From the NCBI GenBank assembly GCA_014379045.1, contig JACMMK010000417.1, forward strand, positions 1 through 14,181: a DNA stretch of 14,181 bases. Direction: 5' to 3'. Of the stretch, positions 9,528 to 14,181 are shown piece by piece. The notes under the pieces were generated by a model that was not told where the DNA came from, ran no database searches, and worked only from the letters and a program-made list of their open reading frames with translations. The translations under genes were made by a program, and so were the position numbers. The DNA comes from Burkholderiales bacterium (GTDB lineage Bacteria; Pseudomonadota; Gammaproteobacteria; Burkholderiales; CAIKXV01). Numbering within the stretch: the first letter of the stretch is position 1; every line of letters starts with the position of its first letter.

Positions 9528-9698
9528 GGTTATCCGGCTACCGCCCAACGATTGGGGGCAGCCCAGTGTGCATTAATTCGGGAGGCGTCGCGCGCATAAT
9601 GCATAGTCGGATCAAAATCGATCGCGGCGAGATCGGGTGTCGCACCTTTCAGCTGACAACCTGACGATCCCGGAGCGAAACCCTGTGACGTATGTCGC

Positions 9699-9729
9699 GG
9701 CACGAATTTCCCTACCCAAGATTTGTGCC
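9699..9729. repeat. Imperfect inverted repeat, 9-bp arms, 13-bp spacer
   Basis: The arms GGCACGAAT (9699-9707) and ATTTGTGCC (9721-9729) are inverted copies with one mismatch, which would be a G-U pair in RNA. Arm centres are 22 bp apart, about two helical turns, as expected for a protein dimer binding one face of the DNA. No T-run follows on either strand, so it does not look like an intrinsic terminator. It lies just upstream of the stronger palindrome at 9750-9773. The function is unknown. Confidence 0.5.
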
Positions 9730-9749
9730 CGGCGTTGCTGTAGAGTTCC

Positions 9750-9773
9750 CTTATGTGCGGTACCGAACATAAG
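9750..9773. promoter_or_regulatory. 24-bp palindromic operator, probable Crp/Fnr-type binding site
   Basis: Arms CTTATGT (9750-9756) and ACATAAG (9767-9773) are perfect inverted copies, and the centre CGGTACCG (9758-9765) is itself palindromic. Only the pair 9757/9766 (G/A) fails, so 11 of 12 base pairs are symmetric. The centre, between 9761 and 9762, lies 41.5 bp upstream of the start expected from the -10 box at 9791-9796, the standard class II position for Crp-family activators. The adjacent gene encodes a Crp/Fnr-family protein, so autoregulation is the simplest guess. The site differs from the Escherichia coli Crp and Fnr consensus sequences. The bound protein is not known. Confidence 0.72.
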
Positions 9774-9790
9774 CGCGCTGTCCGGTTATT

Positions 9791-9796
9791 TATAGT
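9791..9796 (+). promoter_or_regulatory. Probable -10 box of the Crp/Fnr gene promoter
   Basis: TATAGT matches the sigma-70 -10 consensus at 5 of 6 positions in an AT-rich stretch. No good -35 box stands 17 bp upstream; that place overlaps the end of the 24-bp palindrome, which suits an activator-dependent promoter. The predicted transcription start is near 9803, giving a leader of about 48 bases before the ATG at 9851. Confidence 0.5.
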
Positions 9797-9808
9797 GCGT
9801 TGTCGTGT

Positions 9809-9826
9809 CGGCCTATCGCCAGGCCG
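9809..9826 (+). other. Small stem-loop in the predicted leader of the first Crp/Fnr gene
   Basis: CGGCCT (9809-9814) and AGGCCG (9821-9826) can pair as a 6-bp GC-rich stem with a 6-base loop. It would begin about 6 bases after the predicted transcript start and end 24 bases before the ATG. It may protect the 5' end of the mRNA. A stem this size also arises by chance in GC-rich DNA. Confidence 0.35.
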
Positions 9827-9850
9827 CCCCTAACTGCCTTGAATCGACTC

Positions 9851-10573
9851 ATGAACGCGCCGGTTCCCGACCCCAGAGCGAACGCCCTTCTCGCTGCCCT
9901 TCCCGATACCGAATGGAACCGGTGGGAACCGTTGCTGGAATGGGTCGAAATGCCCCTCGGACAGGTTCTGTATGAATCCGGCACGACGCTGAGTCATGTC
10001 TACTTCCCGACCACGGCCATCGTCTCCCTGCTTTACGTGATGGAAGACGGCGCCTCGGCCGAGATCGCCGTGGTTGGCAATGAAGGCATGGTCGGCATCG
10101 CTTTGTTCATGGGCGGTGAGTCGACGCCAAGTCGCGCCGTCATTCAGAGTGCAGGCGAAGGTTTCCGGCTGAAGGGCCAGGCGATCAAGGACGAGGTCAA
10201 CCGGCCCGGACCGTCGATGCATCTGTTGCTGCGCTTCACCCAGGCGTTGATCACGCAGATGGCGCAGACTGCCGTCTGCAACCGCCATCATTCGCTCGAT
10301 CAGCAATTGTGTCGCTGGCTGCTGCTGAGCCTGGACCGGTTGAAGGGCACCGAACTCGTGATGACGCAGGAACTGATCGCAAACATGCTGGGAGTACGTC
10401 GCGAGGGCGTGACGGAAGGCGCGCACAAACTCCAGAAGCTCGGGTTGATCCGCTATGCGCGCGGGCGTATCTCCGTTCTGGACCGGAAAGGTCTCGAGGC
10501 CCGAACGTGCGAATGCTATGCGGTAGTGAAGAAGGAGTACGATAGGCTGCTGCCTCAAAAGATCGCCAGTTGA
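9851..10573 (+). CDS. Crp/Fnr-family transcriptional regulator (first of tandem pair)
   Basis: A 240-residue protein if started at the ATG at 9851; the frame is open 17 codons further up, but the family usually begins close to the NALLAALP stretch. Residues about 24-110 form a cyclic-nucleotide-binding-type beta-roll (HVYFPTTAIVSLL at 49-61, VGNEGMVG at 75-82). A long dimerisation helix spans about 120-145, and the C-terminal winged helix-turn-helix has MTQELIANMLGVRREGVTEG at 171-190. The recognition helix keeps R184 and E185, equivalent to Arg180 and Glu181 of E. coli Crp, but has E189 where Crp has Arg185. The N-terminal cysteines of Fnr are absent, and the classic cAMP pocket signature is not evident, so the ligand is unknown. 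The tail CECY is shared with its neighbour. It probably binds DNA as a dimer; the palindrome at 9750-9773 is a candidate site. No clear Shine-Dalgarno is seen. Confidence 0.9.
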   Translation: MNAPVPDPRANALLAALPDTEWNRWEPLLEWVEMPLGQVLYESGTTLSHVYFPTTAIVSLLYVMEDGASAEIAVVGNEGMVGIALFMGGESTPSRAVIQSAGEGFRLKGQAIKDEVNRPGPSMHLLLRFTQALITQMAQTAVCNRHHSLDQQLCRWLLLSLDRLKGTELVMTQELIANMLGVRREGVTEGAHKLQKLGLIRYARGRISVLDRKGLEARTCECYAVVKKEYDRLLPQKIAS

Positions 10574-10584
10574 GCGCTGGACGA

Positions 10585-10597
10585 CGGGCATTGCCCG
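10585..10597 (+). other. Short hairpin between the two regulator genes
   Basis: CGGGC-ATT-GCCCG forms a perfect 5-bp stem with a 3-base loop, starting 11 bases after the stop of the first regulator. No U-run follows, so it is not a standard terminator; it could stabilise a processed mRNA end. The rest of the 90-bp gap shows nothing else. Confidence 0.3.
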
Positions 10598-10663
10598 CTG
10601 ACGCACCATCCTCCGGATCAGGTCGCTGCCGCAACCCCAGGCGACCGATCGTTCCCGCATGGC

Positions 10664-11419
10664 GTGGACGACCTGAACACGCTCCGATCGTGCATTTCAC
10701 AGGCTGGGGCGTGCGCTGCACCGGAAAGTGTAGGTCCCGTCAAAAACCGATTGATCGAAACGCTCCCGGCGCAGGACAGGAAGCGGCTGCTCGCACTGTG
10801 TGCACCGGTAGAGCTCGTTCTCGAGGAAATGTTGTGCGAACGCGGCGAGCCGGCGCGCCACGTTTACTTCCCTCTGGAAGGGTTCGTTTCCCTGATCACT
10901 GAGATCGAAGGCTACCCGCCGCTGGAAGTCGGCATGGTCGGTCGCGAAGGCATGGTCGGCGCGCAACTGGCGCTTGGGGTGGCGGTGTCGCCGCTGAGGG
11001 CCGTGGTACAGGGACCGGGAAGGGCGTGGCGGATCGACAGAAGCGCTTTCGCGGCAGAACTTGCCGAGAGCGAACCGCTGCAGCAACTTCTCCAGCGCTA
11101 CGTCTACGTGTTGATGGCGCAACTCTCCGCGTCAGCGGCGTGCCAGCGTTTTCATGGCATCGGTCCGCGGCTGGCGCGCTGGCTGTTGATGAGTCAGGAC
11201 CGTGCCCGGTCGAGCACCTTCCGCCTCACCCACGAGTTTCTCGCCTACATGCTCGGTGTGCGTCGGGTGGGCATTACCCTGGCCGCGGGAAACCTGCAGC
11301 GCAACGGGCTGATCGAGTATCGGCGCGGCGAGTTGACGGTGCTCGACCGCGACGGGTTGAAGGCGGCCGCATGCGGCTGCTATGCCACGGACTGCAAGTC
11401 CTACGCCAAGCGGATCTAG
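10664..11419 (+). CDS. Crp/Fnr-family transcriptional regulator (second of tandem pair)
   Basis: A 251-residue protein from the GTG at 10664; neither that start nor the in-frame TTG at 10751 (giving 222 residues) has a good ribosome binding site, so the start is uncertain. The beta-roll core carries HVYFPLEGFVSLI (67-79) and VGREGMVG (92-99), with a dimerisation helix near 137-160. The helix-turn-helix contains LTHEFLAYMLGVRRVGIT (188-205). The protein ends with VLDRDGLKAAACGCY, parallel to the CECY tail of the preceding regulator, so the two are paralogues of the same subfamily. The position equivalent to Glu181 of E. coli Crp is V202 here but Glu in the neighbour, suggesting different DNA preference. 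It lies 90 bp downstream on the same strand, so co-transcription is likely, and it converges on the VIT gene with 26 bp between stops. The ligand and targets are unknown. Confidence 0.88.
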   Translation: MDDLNTLRSCISQAGACAAPESVGPVKNRLIETLPAQDRKRLLALCAPVELVLEEMLCERGEPARHVYFPLEGFVSLITEIEGYPPLEVGMVGREGMVGAQLALGVAVSPLRAVVQGPGRAWRIDRSAFAAELAESEPLQQLLQRYVYVLMAQLSASAACQRFHGIGPRLARWLLMSQDRARSSTFRLTHEFLAYMLGVRRVGITLAAGNLQRNGLIEYRRGELTVLDRDGLKAAACGCYATDCKSYAKRI

Positions 11420-11445
11420 GGCAAGCGAACTTCGCACTACCGTAG

Positions 11446-12144
11446 TCAGGCGATCGCACCGAACAGCGCGCCGGTCCCCGCGGTGACGGCCATCGCCAGC
11501 GTTCCCCAGAACGTTACCCGCAGCGCCCCGACCCACTTGCGCGCACCGCCGACGTGCGCCGCCAGCGCGCCGAGCAGGGCAAGAAACCCGAGCGACAGCA
11601 CCGACACCCACGCGATCGCTGCGCGCTCCGGCGCAACGGCCGTGACCAACAGCGGCAGCATCGCACCGACCGCGAAACTCGCACCCGACGCCAGGGCGGC
11701 CTGAAGCGGACGCGCGTTCAAACCCTCTGCGATGCCCAGCTCGTCGCGCGCGTGCGCACCGAGGGCGTCGTGCGCCATCAGTTGCTCGGCCACCTGTCGG
11801 GCAAGCCCGGGCTCGAGCCCGCGGCCGACGTAGATCGCCGTGAGTTCGCGATGCTCGGCCACCGGCTCGGCTTCCAGTTCGGCCCGCTCGCGCTTCAAGT
11901 CGGCTTTCTCGGTATCGGCCTGCGAATGCACCGATACGTACTCGCCCGCCGCCATCGACATCGCCCCGGCGACCAGTGCCGCCACCCCGGTCAACAGCAC
12001 GCTCGCCTGCGGCGCTCCGGCGGCAGCGACGCCGACGATCAGACTCGCCGTCGACACGATCCCGTCGTTGGCGCCGAGGACGGCGGCGCGCAACCATCCG
12101 ATCCGGTCGTTGCGATGACGTTCAGTATGGCGTCGAGATGGCAT
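11446..12144 (-). CDS. VIT1/CCC1-family iron/manganese transporter
   Basis: A 232-residue integral membrane protein of the vacuolar iron transporter family, whose members move Fe2+ or Mn2+ out of the cytoplasm, in the characterised eukaryotic members by proton exchange. Predicted membrane spans lie at about 20-42, 48-72, 147-170, 174-198 and 206-231, the usual five. Family motifs are clear: GANDGIVSTASLIVG (24-38), with the conserved Asp27, and AGAMSMAAGEY (59-69). Between spans 2 and 3 is the cytoplasmic Glu-rich helical domain (73-145, including EAEPVAEHREL) that binds metal in characterised members. The ATG at 12142-12144 has only a weak AGG-like site upstream. It shares the strand of the Hdr-like genes but lies 119 bp away and may have its own promoter. 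Metal preference cannot be read from the sequence. Confidence 0.93.
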   Translation of the reverse strand: MPSRRHTERHRNDRIGWLRAAVLGANDGIVSTASLIVGVAAAGAPQASVLLTGVAALVAGAMSMAAGEYVSVHSQADTEKADLKRERAELEAEPVAEHRELTAIYVGRGLEPGLARQVAEQLMAHDALGAHARDELGIAEGLNARPLQAALASGASFAVGAMLPLLVTAVAPERAAIAWVSVLSLGFLALLGALAAHVGGARKWVGALRVTFWGTLAMAVTAGTGALFGAIA

Positions 12145-12263
12145 CGGCGTGGGTACCTGAGCGGCTCAAGACGCCTGCGCACGGCACAGTCCCGTCAACA
12201 CTTTCGTTCCGAGCGCGTCAGCGAAAGCGCCACGGCGACCCGCCGCGCACGCAGCCGATTCCG

Positions 12264-13115
12264 CTATTTCACCGGTGCGCGCCGCAACTCCGGCATCAAC
12301 TGTTCGCGCACGAAGTTTTCGCCCAGCTTTGCGACCCGCTCCGGACCGACCAGGTCCATCACTTCGTCTTCGCTGCCTGCGGTCTTCCACTGCTTGTATT
12401 CATCGACCAGATCGAGGCCCATCGACTCGCCGAGCAACGATACGTAGTTGATCACGCGGAACGACTCGCTCGATTCGAGTCCGCACAACAGGCGCTGGCA
12501 CGAGTGGAACACGGTCACCACGTCGTCGGCCGTGGAACTGCGCGCCAGCTCGCATACGCCTCGGGTCACGTCCTTCAGCGCCTGCGGCACCGACACGAGT
12601 GCCGAACACATGTGACCGGGCACCGCGCTGTCGGTGGACACGACTTCGAGCCCGGGGATCATGCGCAGCAGGTCCTCGACCAGCGGGTTCACGGCCACCT
12701 CGCGAAACCCGAAGTGCTTATGCAACACCACTCTGCGCTCGACCCGACGCACGAGACACTCGCGCAGCCGCTCACGCTGCGCATGTACGATCTGCGTGAA
12801 ATGGGACATCGACTGCTGCGGCTCCGTGTAGCCGCTCATGAACTGACCCATGTGGCGATGACACGACGGACACCAGGTGACGACCTTGTCCGCGTGCAGT
12901 GTCGCACCGAGGTCGTTGAATTTCTCGACCGTGCGCTTCGCCATGCCGTCGGCAGCGCGCAGGTTCGCATCCTTGGTGGTGCCGCAGCAGTAGCCGGGTC
13001 CGCCGACCGGTGCCACCTCGAGCCCGATCGCGCGCAGGATCTCGATCGAACCGTGAATGATGTCGCCGTGACGCACCACGTTGCAGCCGTACCAGAACAC
13101 GACCTTCTCGCTCAC
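12264..13115 (-). CDS. HdrB-like CCG-domain iron-sulfur protein (heterodisulfide reductase subunit B family)
   Basis: A 283-residue protein from the GTG at 13113-13115. That start gives a GTGA overlap with the upstream HdrC-like stop, has AGGAG 11 bases upstream, and yields the N-terminus SEKVVFWYGCN; an upstream GTG at 13151 would lengthen the overlap. The first CCG motif is complete: C11, then 31 residues, C43-C44, then 37 residues, and C82-P-S-C85, the pattern that binds a non-cubane [4Fe-4S] cluster in HdrB. The second copy is eroded: the first Cys position appears to be F135 (VVLHKHFGF), the CC pair is M169-C170, and the last pair is C206 and C211 with four residues between. Such subunits act with HdrC-type ferredoxins in thiol/disulfide or electron-transfer complexes, including sulfur-oxidising sHdr systems. 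Which complex this belongs to is unclear, since no HdrA gene is in the window. Confidence 0.85.
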   Translation of the reverse strand: MSEKVVFWYGCNVVRHGDIIHGSIEILRAIGLEVAPVGGPGYCCGTTKDANLRAADGMAKRTVEKFNDLGATLHADKVVTWCPSCHRHMGQFMSGYTEPQQSMSHFTQIVHAQRERLRECLVRRVERRVVLHKHFGFREVAVNPLVEDLLRMIPGLEVVSTDSAVPGHMCSALVSVPQALKDVTRGVCELARSSTADDVVTVFHSCQRLLCGLESSESFRVINYVSLLGESMGLDLVDEYKQWKTAGSEDEVMDLVGPERVAKLGENFVREQLMPELRRAPVK

Positions 13116-13597
13116 GATGCGGTTCGCTCCTGCGCGCTCGCGCGGTGCCACGCTTCGATCTCTTCAGGGGCGAGCTGGGTCGCGGCAAACGCCTCGATCT
13201 TGCGAAAGAACAGCGGATCGTCGGTCGCTTTCATCTGCGCCTCGCCGCCGAGCGAACCGAGCGCTCCCATCCGGGCGACGCGCAGCATCAGCATCGCGTT
13301 GATTCCCTCGGGGCACGCATCGATGCAGGTAGCGGACTGCGTGCAGACCTTGACCCAGCCGACCGCTTCGCGCGAACCCGGTGCGCCCTGCAGCAACGGC
13401 AGCAGGCCCGACACCACCGCTGCCGGATCGGCGCCGGCGAGTTCGGGCGCGTAGCCGACCATCGGACACGCCACGTAACACTGGCCGCAGCGGGTGCAGC
13501 GGTCGAGGGTATCGGCGATGAAGCCATCAAGATAGCCGCGCAGGGTGCGGGGTGGCTCGGGTGCAACGGCATTGCGATCAGTGACTTCAGGGTTCAT
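13112..13597 (-). CDS. HdrC-like 4Fe-4S ferredoxin-type protein
   Basis: A 161-residue protein from the ATG at 13595-13597; the frame could begin at a GTG at 13660, but the extra residues are not family-like. The first cluster motif is standard: C34-x2-C37-x2-C40-x3-C44-P (CTRCGQCYVACP). The second reads C85-TQ-S88-AT-C91-IDA-C95-P, with serine where the second cysteine is expected. HdrC/GlpC-type proteins usually carry two such motifs and pass electrons to the HdrB-type partner. Its TGA overlaps the GTG of the HdrB-like gene by 4 bp, so the two are almost certainly one translationally coupled unit. The protein is soluble, with no signal peptide or membrane span. The upstream thioesterase is on the same strand, 114 bp away. 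The assignment to the family is firm; the physiological role is open. Confidence 0.86.
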   Translation of the reverse strand: MNPEVTDRNAVAPEPPRTLRGYLDGFIADTLDRCTRCGQCYVACPMVGYAPELAGADPAAVVSGLLPLLQGAPGSREAVGWVKVCTQSATCIDACPEGINAMLMLRVARMGALGSLGGEAQMKATDDPLFFRKIEAFAATQLAPEEIEAWHRASAQERTAS

Positions 13598-13711
13598 GCC
13601 GCTATGCTGCCATGCGTCGGTGACACACGCCAGCGCCGTTCGAACTGAAGCGCGCCGCACCGCTGCCGGCTGAACCCAGACTGCATCCCGTGAGGACCCA
13701 GCGCGTTTCCT

Positions 13712-14181
13712 TCAGGTGCCGGGCGGCGGGCCGATCGCGCAGTGGGTGGACAGCATGCGCAACGCGTGGGTCCGACCTTTCCCGGCGACGACGGTGTCGA
13801 CCACCGACAGGCGCCGTCCCGCGCGGCGCACGCGCGCGTCGACTTTCAGCGCACGCCCCTCACCCGGATCGAGATACCAGGCAGAGGCCTCGACCAGTCG
13901 ATGCTCGGGTGGCGCGGCCGCGCATGCCGTCAGTGCCGCCAACGCGAAGCTGACCCCGCCCTGGGCATGACCGACCCGGTTGCCGACATGGATCCCCATC
14001 GGCATCACGCAGCGCGCTCGAGGCTCGCCACCTTCGGCCCGCACCGGCGTCTGCGCGAGCAGGTGCTGGATGAAGCTCGACCCCGCCTCGACCTGCGCCA
14101 GCGCTGCCTCGGAGCGCTCCCAGCCCCGGCGCTCGCGTGGATCGAGGTCGTCTGCCGTGAGCGAAAGCGCGGGCGGTGCGC
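13712..14181 (-). CDS. Hotdog-fold thioesterase, PaaI-like (5' end outside window)
   Basis: The frame stays open to the end of the window, so the N-terminus lies beyond it. At 13946-13984 it encodes GNRVGHAQGGVSF, followed by ALAALTACAAA. This matches the central helix and GG turn of PaaI/YbgC-type hotdog thioesterases, with Q in place of the more common H before GG. The C-terminal part (AWYLDPGEGRALKVDARV, then RRAGRRLSVVDTVV) fits the paired beta-strands of the same fold. Such enzymes hydrolyse acyl-CoA thioesters in the cytoplasm; the acyl group cannot be predicted. The region upstream of the motif (FIQHLLAQTPV) suggests a two-part or extended member. It lies 114 bp upstream of the HdrC-like gene on the same strand, so it may share its transcript, but no functional link is proven. 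Confidence 0.72.
   Translation of the reverse strand, partial: APPALSLTADDLDPRERRGWERSEAALAQVEAGSSFIQHLLAQTPVRAEGGEPRARCVMPMGIHVGNRVGHAQGGVSFALAALTACAAAPPEHRLVEASAWYLDPGEGRALKVDARVRRAGRRLSVVDTVVAGKGRTHALRMLSTHCAIGPPPGT

Larger units (their letters stand above)
9518..9850. promoter_or_regulatory. Divergent intergenic region between the ndvB unit and the Crp/Fnr pair
   Basis: These 333 bp separate the minus-strand small ORF/ndvB unit from the plus-strand regulators and hold no convincing gene. The region is visibly more AT-rich than the flanking genes around 9585-9625 and 9700-9800. It holds a ribosome binding site (9524-9527, minus), a short dyad CCCAA-CGA-TTGGG (9544-9556), a 31-bp imperfect inverted repeat (9699-9729), a 24-bp palindrome (9750-9773), a -10 box for the plus strand (9791-9796) and a small leader hairpin (9809-9826). 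On the minus strand TTGTCA (complement of 9654-9659) resembles a -35 box, but no matching -10 lies at the right spacing, so no minus-strand promoter is called. Confidence 0.7.

Noticed and set aside
9544..9556. CCCAA-CGA-TTGGG dyad near the small ORF start
   Set aside because: Five-base arms are short enough to be chance; noted in the intergenic entry but not called as a site.
9654..9659. TTGTCA on the minus strand as the -35 box of the ndvB unit
   Set aside because: No acceptable -10 box stands 16-18 bp downstream (CCCGAT at the expected place).
9266..9664. A 132-codon plus-strand frame opposite the small ORF upstream of ndvB
   Set aside because: The product is Arg/His-rich without structure and lacks a start signal; the minus-strand frame has a binding site, a membrane span and coupling geometry.
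12197..12229. Inverted repeat CTTTCG/CGAAAG downstream of the HdrB-like gene as a terminator
   Set aside because: Only a 6-bp stem with a 15-base loop and no T-run on the minus strand; too weak to call.
11976..13454. A 492-codon plus-strand frame across the VIT and Hdr-like genes
   Set aside because: It crosses three well-supported minus-strand genes and their intergenic gaps and has no domain-like sequence.

Overview
The window is a GC-rich proteobacterial chromosome segment. Codons end mostly in G/C, and long spurious open frames appear on the strand opposite the real genes. The gene set (a very large cyclic beta-1,2-glucan synthase-type enzyme, two Crp/Fnr-type regulators, a VIT/CCC1 metal transporter and Hdr-like iron-sulfur proteins) suggests a Gamma- or Betaproteobacterium. 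No rRNA, tRNA, CRISPR array, insertion sequence or phage gene was seen.

Layout. Positions 2-520 (+) hold the 3' part of a SAM-dependent methyltransferase; its stop codon directly abuts the stop of the next gene. Positions 521-9274 (-) are one giant gene, about 62% of the window, for an NdvB/ChvB-like cyclic glucan synthase with glycosyltransferase, cyclisation and phosphorylase modules. Just upstream on the same strand (9278-9517) is a 79-codon reading frame with a good ribosome binding site and a C-terminal membrane segment; it ends three bases before the synthase start, so the two are probably translationally coupled. A 333-bp divergent intergenic region (9518-9850) separates this pair from two tandem, related Crp/Fnr-family regulators on the + strand (9851-10573 and 10664-11419). 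It carries a near-perfect 24-bp palindrome whose centre lies at -41.5 from the start predicted by a good -10 box, the classic place for a Crp-type activator.

On the minus strand from the right come a partial hotdog-fold thioesterase (13712-window end), an HdrC-like ferredoxin (13112-13597), an HdrB-like CCG-domain protein overlapping it by 4 bp (12264-13115), and a VIT/CCC1 family transporter (11446-12144) that converges on the second regulator. Both Hdr-like proteins lack some standard cluster ligands: one Cys is Ser in HdrC, and the second CCG motif of HdrB is eroded. No HdrA or other flavoprotein partner is visible.

How they may work together. The glucan synthase and its small upstream partner form an envelope or osmoadaptation unit. 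The facing regulators could control both sides of the divergent region, but this is inference. The HdrC-HdrB pair looks like an electron-transfer or thiol/disulfide module with unknown partners. No wholly new system is evident. The most unusual points are the coupled tail-anchored small protein, the well-placed operator, and the altered cluster ligands in the Hdr-like pair.
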